Part shown: in pieces, positions 34,824-42,403 of the stretch
Position numbering within the stretch: position 1 is the first letter of the stretch
Layout: each line of letters opens with the position of its first letter
DNA from: Verrucomicrobiota bacterium
GTDB taxonomy: Bacteria > Verrucomicrobiota > Verrucomicrobiia > Methylacidiphilales > JBCCWR01
Assembly: GCA_039192515.1 (NCBI GenBank)
Contig: JBCCXA010000004.1
Location: 62,001-126,000 of the forward strand
Length of the DNA stretch: 64,000 bases
Reading direction: 5' to 3'
Program-made: the position numbers and the translations under genes
The notes under the pieces: model-generated
The model's input: only the letters and a program-made list of their open reading frames with translations
What the model was told of the DNA's origin: nothing
Database searches by the model: none

Positions 34824-35681
34824 ATGTCTAATCAAGTTCATCCTATTGCGGCATTCATCTATGTCATAGGTATTTTTGCTGCAGCTATGAGCATGAATAA
34901 TCCTCTTCTTTTGGTGAGTCTGGTTTTATTTTTGTGGGGGGTACATGTTATGTTAATGCCCTTTAAGCAATGGAGAGCATTCGCTTATTTTGGTTTTTGC
35001 TCTGCTATTCCTTTTATCTTTCTTAATGCCCTTGTTAATAGTCAGGGCGAAAGGGCGCTCTTAGAATTTTTAGGAAGAGAATTTACTTTAGAAGCCTTGT
35101 TATACGGCATAATGGCCGCAGTTAAGGTTTGGGTTACTATCATGGCTTTCAGTTTGCTAGGCGTTATTACCTCTTACAACGATCTCATTATTAAGTTAAC
35201 AGCTAGTTTCCCCAAACTGGGTACACTCTTGCAAATGAGCCTGGCCTGGTTGCCAAAATTATTAAGCGATGTAAAGCGCATCCGGCTTGTTCTAGAGAGC
35301 AGGGGCGTTCCTTTCAAAACAAAATGTATCAGCCAGCGAATGAAAGCATGGGTTTATCTTTGGAAAGTAGCCATTACCTCAGCCTTGGAAAGTGCTTGGG
35401 AACGCGGGGAGGCTTTACAGGCACGTGGTTTTAGAATGGGCAGCAAGACACAATATAAGACATGGCCAATGAATGGGATTTCTTTTGTATTTATTTTATG
35501 TGGTATCGCAGCACTAGTATTTAGCTTGCTAGCTAGATATTGGAATCCTGTGGATTGGCAATTCTTTCCTGCACTGGTGATTGCTGATTGGAAGCCTTCT
35601 ATAATGTGTTCCCTGCTGTGGTGTGTTCTCTTCTGTATCCCAATCATCCTCAGGGCTTTCAATGGAAGAAAATATGTTTGA
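34824..35681 (+). CDS. ECF transporter transmembrane (T) subunit, CbiQ-like
   Basis: A 285-residue membrane protein of the CbiQ/EcfT family, with about five hydrophobic helices. The coupling region has VKRIRLVLESRGVPFK and the second motif WERGEALQARGFRMG; these match the two A-R-G type coupling motifs (here ESRG and QARG) that contact the ATPases in EcfT proteins. It would transmit ATP-driven movement to the S subunit. ATG 34824 (MSNQVHPIAAF) fits best; a TTG six bases earlier is unlikely. The end overlaps the ATPase gene start by 20 bp, a sign of translational coupling. Confidence 0.88.
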   Translation: MSNQVHPIAAFIYVIGIFAAAMSMNNPLLLVSLVLFLWGVHVMLMPFKQWRAFAYFGFCSAIPFIFLNALVNSQGERALLEFLGREFTLEALLYGIMAAVKVWVTIMAFSLLGVITSYNDLIIKLTASFPKLGTLLQMSLAWLPKLLSDVKRIRLVLESRGVPFKTKCISQRMKAWVYLWKVAITSALESAWERGEALQARGFRMGSKTQYKTWPMNGISFVFILCGIAALVFSLLARYWNPVDWQFFPALVIADWKPSIMCSLLWCVLFCIPIILRAFNGRKYV

Positions 35682-37329
35682 ATTCAAAAAATTCTCCTAT
35701 GATTACCCCGAGTCTAAATCGCCAGCTTTGTCTTGTGTGAACTTAACGATCAAAAAAGGTGAGTGGATTTTGCTATTGGGAAAGTCTGGCAGTGGTAAGT
35801 CGACTTTAGGAAAGGCCTTGGGAAATATTCTATTAGACTATTATGGGGGACGGTTTAAAGGAAATATTTTTTGGGAAAATAAACCCTTTAGTCAGTATCG
35901 TGATATAGAATTCAGACGTTCCGTAGGCATGGTCTTTCAAAGCCCTGAGAAACAGGTTTTAACACCAGATGTCCTCAGTGAAATAGTATGTGGTATGGAG
36001 AATATTGGATTGCCACATGCTGAAATGGAAAAGAGGTTGGATCATTTTTCTAGCAGCTTAGGCATCAAACATCTATTAAATCGGAAATGCGAAAACTTAT
36101 CTGGTGGAGAGCTCCAACGAGTGATTATTGCTTCTATTTTAGCTATGGGTTGTCAAACCTTGATTCTAGATGAGCCTTTCTCGCAGTTAGATCCAAATGC
36201 TTCTCGTCAATTATTAAAAATGCTTTCAGACCTAAAGAAAAAGATGGGGTTGACCATCATTCTCATTGAACAGCAGGTAGATTCATTATTACATCGAGTG
36301 GATCGAGTGCTTTTCTTAGAGGAAGGACGAATCATACATAATGAAATTCCGAGGCAATTCGTCAAGGCATCGTTGAAAGACAAGACTTCTGCCAATTTAT
36401 GTGCTCCATTAGTCAGTCAGCTAATAGTGGCGAATGAGCCTCCCATAACAATTGAAGAAGGTAGAGATATTTTGAAATCATTGTTGATAGGCCCGAGTTT
36501 GGAAAAACAGGATTGTGAAGAAAGGGTATGGGTCAATGGTTCCTTGATTCTAGAGAGTGTGAATTTCCAATATTCGATTGATGAAAAACCGATTCTAAAA
36601 GATATCCAATTAGAACTTCATCAAAGTGAGCTGGTTTGTTTGTTAGGGGAAAACGGCGCAGGTAAAAGCACCTTACTGGTGGGGTTGTCAGGCCTGCTAG
36701 AAAATATTCGAGGCCAGGTATTGTTTCATGGAGAGCCGCTTCAAAGCTTAGACGCTTTATACAAATTTACAAAGATAGGCTACCTTTCTCAGAACCCCCA
36801 TGATTACTTATTTCATGATACGGTTTATGAAGAACTTAAATTTAGCTTAGAGCAAAGTACCTTACATTCTATGGATGAAACTAATGTGATTAAGCAAATG
36901 CTTCATCAATTGCAATTGGATGGCCTGGAAGAGAGAGATCCTAGAACGTTGAGTGGAGGAGAGAAACAGCGTTTAGCTTTGGGCTGTGTACTTATTAAAA
37001 AGCCTGAAATTTTACTAATTGATGAACCCACACGAGGTTTGGATCAGGATTTAAAAGAATTGTTAGGAAAATTACTTCGAAGCTACTTGGATCAGGGCTC
37101 AAGCATCTTACTTGCCACTCAAGACGTTGATTTTGCCGCAGAATACGCAGATAGGATTGCATTAATAGAATCGGGGAAGATGTCTCACTTGCTGGAGGCT
37201 AAGCATTTTTTCAAGCAAGGTTATTATACTTCAACAGTTCGGCGCCTTTTTAGAGGATTTTCAGAGGATGTCTACCATGCCAAAAGTGCGAAAGAGAGAT
37301 TAAGCCACATAAAAGAATCGGTGCAATGA
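35662..37329 (+). CDS. ECF transporter ATPase with two fused ABC domains
   Basis: About 555 residues with two complete ATP-binding cassettes in one chain, replacing the usual EcfA1/EcfA2 pair. Domain 1 (about 5-225) has Walker A GKSGSGKST, Q-loop VFQSPEKQV, signature LSGGELQR and Walker B LILDEPFSQLD. Domain 2 (about 295-520) has Walker A GENGAGKST, signature LSGGEKQR and Walker B ILLIDEPTRGLD. Both sites look intact. A start at ATG 35662 (MEENMFEF) is preferred over a GTG at 35623; ATG 35674 is also possible. It overlaps the upstream T-subunit gene by 20 bp and the downstream S-subunit start by 4 bp. Confidence 0.92.
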   Translation: MEENMFEFKKFSYDYPESKSPALSCVNLTIKKGEWILLLGKSGSGKSTLGKALGNILLDYYGGRFKGNIFWENKPFSQYRDIEFRRSVGMVFQSPEKQVLTPDVLSEIVCGMENIGLPHAEMEKRLDHFSSSLGIKHLLNRKCENLSGGELQRVIIASILAMGCQTLILDEPFSQLDPNASRQLLKMLSDLKKKMGLTIILIEQQVDSLLHRVDRVLFLEEGRIIHNEIPRQFVKASLKDKTSANLCAPLVSQLIVANEPPITIEEGRDILKSLLIGPSLEKQDCEERVWVNGSLILESVNFQYSIDEKPILKDIQLELHQSELVCLLGENGAGKSTLLVGLSGLLENIRGQVLFHGEPLQSLDALYKFTKIGYLSQNPHDYLFHDTVYEELKFSLEQSTLHSMDETNVIKQMLHQLQLDGLEERDPRTLSGGEKQRLALGCVLIKKPEILLIDEPTRGLDQDLKELLGKLLRSYLDQGSSILLATQDVDFAAEYADRIALIESGKMSHLLEAKHFFKQGYYTSTVRRLFRGFSEDVYHAKSAKERLSHIKESVQ

Positions 37330-37934
37330 ATGCAGCGATGACTTGGTCACTGGGGGCACTCATTTTCTTGGGTGTAACGGCTTTCTTTTTTGAGCGCTCG
37401 AAAATGACTGCCCGACAACTATCACTTATCATGGTTTTAGGGACCTTAGCTGGTATCGGAAGAATTCCCTTTGCTGCCCTTCCCAGCCTCCAACCTACAA
37501 CTTTTATGGTTATCATGTCTGGCTTTGTCTTCGGACCTTTGAATGGGTTTGTGGTTGCAGTTGTTTCGGTTCTTATATCAAATTCTTTTTTAGGACATGG
37601 AACTTGGACACTTTGGCAGATGCTAGCATGGTCGCTTTGCGGTATGAGTTTTGGTTTTCTAGGTGTTAAGTGGCCCAGGCTTTCTTTGAAGATCATGGCA
37701 CTCATGGGCTTGGCATGGGGATTCTTATTTGGTTGGATAACGAATATTTGGCATTGGTTGGCTTTTGTTTACCCGCTTACCTGGGAAAGCTGGCTAACGA
37801 CCAACGCTTTATCGCTTTGGTTTGATGTACAACATGGGTTGGTTAATACTGCATTGATATGGTTTCTTGGAAATTGGTGCATCAAACTGCTTCGGAAATA
37901 TCGACAGAAACTAAATATTCATCCAAAAAGTTAA
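37326..37934 (+). CDS. ECF transporter substrate-binding (S) subunit, probably for cobalamin
   Basis: A 202-residue membrane protein with five or six hydrophobic helices. GTLAGIGRIPFAALPSLQPT and the following FVFGPLNGFVVA resemble the conserved N-terminal half of small ECF S-components, which bind the vitamin. The start overlaps the ATPase stop by ATGA, so all three ECF subunits are translated together. A cobalamin specificity is supported by the riboswitch and the DUF4430 protein in the same operon; the sequence alone does not fix the substrate. It is the last gene before tRNA-Leu(TAA). Confidence 0.82.
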   Translation: MNAAMTWSLGALIFLGVTAFFFERSKMTARQLSLIMVLGTLAGIGRIPFAALPSLQPTTFMVIMSGFVFGPLNGFVVAVVSVLISNSFLGHGTWTLWQMLAWSLCGMSFGFLGVKWPRLSLKIMALMGLAWGFLFGWITNIWHWLAFVYPLTWESWLTTNALSLWFDVQHGLVNTALIWFLGNWCIKLLRKYRQKLNIHPKS

Positions 37935-37992
37935 ATTGGCGACTTGCCTCCATTTGGAAGTTTCTGGTAGTGTTTCCAGCTCGTCTAAAGAC

Positions 37993-38078
37993 GCCCGGGT
38001 GGTGGAATTGGCAGACACACAGGACTTAAAATCCTGTGAGAGGCGACTCTCGTGCGGGTTCGAGCCCCGCCCCGGGTA
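37993..38078 (+). tRNA. tRNA-Leu (anticodon TAA)
   Basis: An 86-nt class II tRNA. The acceptor arm is GCCCGGG with CCCGGGT (one wobble) and an A discriminator; CCA is not encoded. The anticodon stem CAGGA/TCCTG encloses CTTAAAA, giving TAA. A long variable arm and a normal T-arm (GCGGGTTCGAGCCCCGC) follow. It marks the left side of the accessory region. Confidence 0.95.
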
Positions 38079-38171
38079 ATATTTCAAAACTTCCCACCAA
38101 AGATCATCCAAAGCTAGCACCTCTAATAGACTTCTTGTTTCTTCTGAACAGGATCACACAATATCTGCCGC

Positions 38172-38194
38172 GTGGGGTAAAAAAATAGGATTCC
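38172..38194 (+). repeat. Left terminal inverted repeat of the IS
   Basis: A 23-base terminus that matches the reverse complement of the right end in 20 of 23 positions. Confidence 0.7.
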
Positions 38195-38388
38195 GCAAAG
38201 AAGGAGGATTTAAAAAGAGTTTAGAGATGCTGTAGAATTTTATAGGGCACCGAAAAGCTTACGATTAAGTCGAATATGAACCATTGTGCATTTGATGATG
38301 AAGTAGTTTAAAATGAGTAGGCACAGGGGTTCTGAGTTTGAGAAGAGAAATTCTCAAATGAAAGTTTTTTGAAATATTGAAATAAAGA

Positions 38389-39450
38389 TTAGGCGGCTTG
38401 TCGGTAATAATAGTTTAGTAAACCGCCCAGACGGAAGGACTTTTTAATTTCTCCGCAGTTTTGACCGACATGATCTTTTGGAAAGGGGATGACATTATCA
38501 ATACCTTGGTGATTTCGCTCGGTATTATAAAAGGCTTCATACTCCCGTAATGCTCGAATTAATGAACACTCACCAAGCAGGAGTAAATGATCAAGACATT
38601 CGGATTTTATAGAGAGCACGAAACGCTCTGCAAAAGCATTGAGGTTGGGGGAGCGCTTAGGAAGTCGGATGGTATCAAAGCCGATATCTGAAAAGACCTT
38701 ACCGAAAGCATGAGAGTATTTGGAATCCCGGTCATGAATCAAAAAGCCTATATTATCGAGGAACTCATCCCGGGAAGAAATATTTCTGGCATGCTGAAGC
38801 ATCCAAGCTTCTTTGGGAAATTCAGTTGCACCAGCAATGAAAATTTTTCGACTCTTAATATGAATAAAGAAGAGGATGTAATAAGTTTTGAGGCCTGAAA
38901 GCTCCCAGACCTCTTTGGTAAAAAAATCAGTGGCCCAGACATGTTTGTGTGTTTTAAGAAAGCGATGCCAGCTGGAGCTAAGTTTTCGTTCTGGAGAAGG
39001 TGGAATATTGGCATTACTAAGAATATTGCCGATACTTTGATGGGAGATAGAAAAGCCTAGATTGGCAAGGACGCCCGCAATTTTCTCATAGCCCCAACTG
39101 GTATTTTCCCTTGCGATAGAGATTACTAATTTACGGATCTTGTTGGGAATACCTGGCCTACCAACGTAATTGTTTTTATCTGATGGAGGGTTTTGTTTTT
39201 TAAGAACAAAGCGTCTGAACCATTTTTCTATAGTTTTGGGATGAACAATGGAAACGAAATACTTTCGTAGTGGGCCTAGAGGGTGAGCAAGTTTGGAGAG
39301 TAACATGCGATCTGTATTGGTAAGTTTTTGCCTACAATGCCCTGGAATCCATTTACTAAGCTTCTGGTTTTCGAGCAAAAGATAGGTAATAATCTGAATC
39401 AACAAGATGTGCGAAGCCTGCTGCAGGTTCAATGGTAAGTGAGGGGACAT
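38389..39450 (-). CDS. DDE (rve integrase core) transposase
   Basis: About 354 residues. The N-terminal region is helical with a probable DNA-binding domain. The catalytic core is a retroviral-integrase (rve) fold with the first Asp in HVWATDFFTKEVW, the second in FLIHDRDSKYSHAF and the Glu in NAFAERFVLSIKSECLDH. This DDE pattern fits IS481/IS3-type elements; the single ORF favours an IS481-like or stand-alone rve transposase. A longer frame reaches 39522, but ATG 39450 has AGGA about 9 bases upstream and does not run into the terminal repeat. The gene appears intact. Confidence 0.85.
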   Translation of the reverse strand: MSPHLPLNLQQASHILLIQIITYLLLENQKLSKWIPGHCRQKLTNTDRMLLSKLAHPLGPLRKYFVSIVHPKTIEKWFRRFVLKKQNPPSDKNNYVGRPGIPNKIRKLVISIARENTSWGYEKIAGVLANLGFSISHQSIGNILSNANIPPSPERKLSSSWHRFLKTHKHVWATDFFTKEVWELSGLKTYYILFFIHIKSRKIFIAGATEFPKEAWMLQHARNISSRDEFLDNIGFLIHDRDSKYSHAFGKVFSDIGFDTIRLPKRSPNLNAFAERFVLSIKSECLDHLLLLGECSLIRALREYEAFYNTERNHQGIDNVIPFPKDHVGQNCGEIKKSFRLGGLLNYYYRQAA

Positions 39451-39497
39451 GGGGTAATTTCCTAGCAAAATCACCCTTGCAACCAAGACTTTACTCT

Positions 39498-39562
39498 GGA
39501 ACCCTATTTTTTGACACCACACATAAGAGTTTTACAACTGGAACCCTATTTTTTGACACCAC
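39498..39562 (+). repeat. Two direct copies of the IS right end
   Basis: The 23-base motif beginning GGAACCCTATTTTTTGACAC occurs at 39498-39520 and 39540-39562, with a 42-bp period. The outer copy abuts istA. The duplication may reflect a second transposition event or recombination at the end. Confidence 0.8.
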
Positions 39563-40504
39563 GGTTATCTACAATCTCTCAAACCTCAGAAGACTCGTTT
39601 GCAAAAGCTCACGGTGCGTTTTGAAACACCTCCGGGTAAACAGGCTCAGGTAGACTGGGCTTACTGTGGAAAGTTTCCTGATAAGCAGGGCAGCAAGCAT
39701 TCTGTTTATGCTTTTGTCATGGTCTTGGGTTATTCGCGCATGCTCTTTAGCTGTTTTACTACATCGATGCAAATCAAAGAACTCATGGAGTGCCACAAGA
39801 AGGCTTTTGATTTTTTCGGTGGCTGGCCTGAGCAGATTGTCTATGACAATATGAAGCAGGTTCGCATTTCACGTTCGAAGTGGAATGAGGGCTTCCTGGA
39901 TTTTTGTCATCACTATGGGTTTATCCCCAAGACGCATCAACCTTACCGCTCCAGGACTAAAGGTAAAGTTGAGCGAGCCGTGGATTACTTGAAGGATAAC
40001 TTTCTGGCAGGCAAGCATTTTGATGATCTTGCAGATCTTAATGCTCAAGGTTTTAGTTGGCTTAACCATACGGCTAATGTTCGCGTTCATGCTACTACGG
40101 GTGTTCCTCCTATAGAACTCTTTCCACAGGAGTCGCTGACGGCACTTGATTCGATTAAAGCCTACCACTGGCATGAGCCTGTAAGTCGCAAAGTCAATTG
40201 GGAGAGTATGGTGCGCTTTGATGGTAGTCGTTACTCTGTGCCGCCTGAGCATGCAGGTAAAACCGTCTCCATTGAAGCCAGTGCTGGTGTGATTACCATC
40301 CGCTCCAAAGAGCTTATTATTGCAGAGCACAAGCAGGCACTTAAGCCGGGTCAGTCCATTGTTGATAAAGACCATCTTGCCGAATTATGGAAACTCACTT
40401 CCCAACAAATCAAACCTCCGGAAAACTCTCCTCGTTGGAACGTTTGTTTTGATCAGAACGTTGAACAAGTTGAGCTGAGCACCTTTGAGGAGGTCAACTC
40501 ATGA
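39563..40504 (+). pseudogene. istA: IS21-type transposase istA, 5'-truncated
   Basis: The open frame starts exactly at the IS boundary and gives about 313 residues of the C-terminal part of an IstA transposase. Motifs are RFETPPGKQAQVDWA (first catalytic Asp), PEQIVYDNMKQVRI (second Asp) and SRTKGKVERAVDYLKDNFL (catalytic Glu); the tail is RYSVPPEHAGKTV. The N-terminal helix-turn-helix that binds the element ends is absent, so I call it a pseudogene. A TTG at 39599 gives an apparent start, but the reading continues 12 codons upstream with family-like sequence. The gene overlaps istB by ATGA. Confidence 0.85.
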
Positions 40505-41277
40505 GTGTAACCTATCAAACTCTGGCTAAGGATGGCCTTAAAGAACTTGGTCTCCATACCGCTCTTGGTCAACTTGATGCTGCCAGCCAGCAAGCATCTG
40601 CTCAAGATTGGTCCTATACACATTTCCTAGGGTATCTTTTAGATGGAGAACTCAGAGAAAGGCGACGCAAAACCGTTGCCATCAACATCCAATTTGCACG
40701 CTTCCCCTACATCAAGCGACTCGATGACTTCGACTTTAATGCTCAACCAGGCCTTGACCCTCGAATCATCGAAGAGCTCGCTGCCGGACGTTACTTAAGT
40801 GAAGGCCGTAATGTTGTTCTGCTCGGACCTCCAGGTGTTGGAAAGACGCATCTGGCTATCTCGCTGGGTGTTCTTTGTGCGGAAATGGGGCATCGTGTCT
40901 ACTTCACCAATGCGATGGATCTGGCTCACAAGCTTACCAAAGCAGTTGATGAAAACAGACTCCACCGAGAGATGAAAAACCTCACTCGCCCCAAGCTGCT
41001 CATCATCGATGAAGTCGGCTACCTCCAATTCGATGGACCTCAGGCAAGCTTGCTTTTCCAGGTCATCTGTCAGCGTTATCAGAAAAATGGGGCCATTATC
41101 CTCACCAGTAACAAAGCTTTCAGTCATTGGGCTGATGTCTTCTGCGAAGATGCTGCTATGGCCAGTGCTGCTCTCGATAGACTACTTCATCGCTCTACGG
41201 TTCTTAATATCAAAGGAGAAAGTTTCCGCTTAAAGGAAAAGAAAAAGGCTGGGTCAGATCAACTGATCGCTACCTAA
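40501..41277 (+). CDS. istB: IS21-family helper ATPase IstB
   Basis: A 258-residue AAA+ ATPase that helps the IstA transposase choose its target. Walker A is LGPPGVGKTHLAIS, Walker B is LLIIDEVGYLQF, and sensor-type residues occur in ILTSNKAFSHWADVF. The end SFRLKEKKK is typical. It appears intact but belongs to an element whose IstA is truncated. Confidence 0.95.
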   Translation: MSVTYQTLAKDGLKELGLHTALGQLDAASQQASAQDWSYTHFLGYLLDGELRERRRKTVAINIQFARFPYIKRLDDFDFNAQPGLDPRIIEELAAGRYLSEGRNVVLLGPPGVGKTHLAISLGVLCAEMGHRVYFTNAMDLAHKLTKAVDENRLHREMKNLTRPKLLIIDEVGYLQFDGPQASLLFQVICQRYQKNGAIILTSNKAFSHWADVFCEDAAMASAALDRLLHRSTVLNIKGESFRLKEKKKAGSDQLIAT

Positions 41278-41360
41278 AGAAATTAACATTCAATACAAAG
41301 AAAGGAAAAAAACATCACCTCTTCTGACCCAGGGTGGGTCAATTCTTAATGCTCGTTAAT

Positions 41361-41386
41361 GGGTCACTTTTACTTGCGCGTTGACA
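41361..41386 (-). repeat. Right terminal repeat of the IS21-like element
   Basis: Read on the minus strand the end is TGTCAACGCGCAAGTAAAAG followed by TGACCC, starting with TGTCAA as in other IS21 elements. A GGGTCA copy also lies inside, near 41335. Confidence 0.6.
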
Positions 41387-41387
41387 C

Positions 41388-41720
41388 AGCTTTGAGTGGC
41401 CTGGAGTTGCCCGTGCTATCAACAAGCGCACCATCACGGTTCTCTTAGATCCTGCCGATCCCGAAAGCGTTCAAATAGAAGTGGATTCACCGCTCATTGT
41501 CGGGCAATCCGGTGGCGCTGCAGTCATCTGGGAAAAAGAACCGCCCGAAGCCAATCCCGAAGCACCGTTTGCTCAGTGGGTATGGAAGCGCAAGGACCTT
41601 ACGGATCTTCTTCCTGATCCTCAAGCAACCGGTCTGCAAAACCTTACCGATGCCTTCCACATCTCCAACACTGGCTGGATTACCGCTAAAGGCGTGGATC
41701 ATGAAGACCTGCGGCGGTGA
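41388..41720 (+). pseudogene. 3' fragment of an unidentified gene next to the IS21-like end
   Basis: An open frame runs from the IS21 right end to TGA 41720. Its translation (about 110 residues) has no start codon of its own that fits, so it is probably the 3' remnant of a gene cut by the element. Segments DSPLIVGQSGGAAVIW, LTDLLPDPQATGLQNLTDAF and ISNTGWITAKGVDHE resemble the repeats of HAF-type extracellular proteins, but I am unsure. The last 34 bp recur at 43587-43620, beyond the AbiE pair. Confidence 0.6.
41673..41706 (+). repeat. 34-bp direct repeat, left copy, flanking the AbiE pair
   Basis: The segment GGCTGGATTACCGCTAAAGG and the next 14 bases recur at 43587-43620 with two mismatches in 34. 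Confidence 0.85.
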
Positions 41721-41751
41721 GGGACGTAAAAAAATCTAGAAAATAGCTTTA

Positions 41752-41789
41752 TTTTTGGTTACAAAAATATATAAAAAAGTAAACAAAAA
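41752..41789 (+). promoter_or_regulatory. Inverted-repeat operator candidate before the AbiEi gene
   Basis: TTTTTGGTTAC (41752-41762) and GTAAACAAAAA (41779-41789) form an 11-bp inverted repeat with one mismatch, two bases before the AbiEi start. The spacer is AT-rich and contains TATATAAA, a possible -10 box. AbiEi proteins repress their own promoters through inverted repeats, so this fits autoregulation. Confidence 0.55.
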
Positions 41790-41791
41790 TA

Positions 41792-42403
41792 ATGGGAAAA
41801 CACCTAAATTCTATAGATAATAAAATAATCTCAAGGATATATGGCCTTAAAAGGGGTATTGTATTTACACCAAAAAAATTTAGAGATTTGGGCAGTAAAC
41901 AAGCGGTGTTTAATGCTCTAAAAAGGTATGTTGAATCTGGGACAATTCGTAGGCTAGCTCCAGGTCTTTATGATTATCCCAGAAAGCACCCTAAACTGGG
42001 ACTCATAGCTCCTTCAGTAGATAGCATAGCTAATGCGCTAAAAGGATCTGAGGCTATTAGAATTCAGCCGTCAGGTGCTTACGCTGCCAATTTAACTGGA
42101 TTGTCTGAACAGCTTCCCATGAAAATCATTTTTCTTACAGATGGCCCAAGAAAGCTAGTAAAGGTAGGTAGACAGGAAATACGCCTCATACCAACAACAC
42201 CTAGGATGATGGCAATGTCAGGCAAAATTAGTGGGCTTGTCACCCAAGCACTTAAACATATGGGAAAACAACAGATAGACGAGAAAATGATCGCAAAGCT
42301 TAAAAAGCGACTGAGTCAGAAAGATAAAAAGCAGTTATTAGATGATATTAGCTATCCACCAGCATGGATTGGAGATATCTTTAGAACTCTTGCAAATGAA
42401 TGA
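41792..42403 (+). CDS. AbiEi-like (DUF6088) antitoxin and autorepressor
   Basis: A 203-residue protein with an N-terminal winged-helix region (about 10-65; FTPKKFRDLGSKQAVFNALK and GTIRRLAPGLYDYPR are typical of AbiEi), followed by a domain of the DUF6088 type. It would be the cognate antitoxin of the nucleotidyltransferase toxin encoded next. The start is ATG 41792, directly after the operator candidate; there is no Shine-Dalgarno sequence. The stop overlaps the toxin start by 8 bp, the usual translational coupling for such pairs. The pair acts in toxin-antitoxin maintenance or phage defence by abortive infection; which of the two applies is not visible. Confidence 0.85.
   Translation: MGKHLNSIDNKIISRIYGLKRGIVFTPKKFRDLGSKQAVFNALKRYVESGTIRRLAPGLYDYPRKHPKLGLIAPSVDSIANALKGSEAIRIQPSGAYAANLTGLSEQLPMKIIFLTDGPRKLVKVGRQEIRLIPTTPRMMAMSGKISGLVTQALKHMGKQQIDEKMIAKLKKRLSQKDKKQLLDDISYPPAWIGDIFRTLANE

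Larger units (their letters stand above)
38172..39562 (-). mobile_element. Single-ORF insertion sequence with 23-bp inverted ends
   Basis: The left end at 38172 reads GTGGGGTAAAAAAATAGGAT and the right end at 39562, read inward on the minus strand, reads GTGGTGTCAAAAAATAGGGT; over 23 bp, 20 match. The right end is duplicated at 39498-39520. The next base outside the right end (39563) continues istA of an IS21-like element in frame, which fixes the boundary. No target-site duplication is evident, and the missing 5' half of istA is not on the left flank, so a deletion or rearrangement accompanied the insertion. The element encodes one transposase. Confidence 0.75.
39563..41386 (+). mobile_element. 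5'-truncated IS21-family element
   Basis: It contains the 3' part of istA, a complete istB overlapping it by ATGA, and the right terminal region, where GGGTCA-type repeats (near 41335 and 41361) precede the end TTGACA (41381-41386). The left end and the first part of istA are missing, replaced by the IS described above. The element is therefore not expected to move by itself. Confidence 0.75.

Noticed and set aside
37993..38172. Target-site duplication of the left IS element
   Set aside because: The bases outside 38172 and 39562 do not match at any usual length.
39599..40504. istA as an intact gene starting at TTG 39599
   Set aside because: The frame continues 12 codons upstream to the IS boundary with IstA-like sequence, so the 5' part is missing rather than short by nature.
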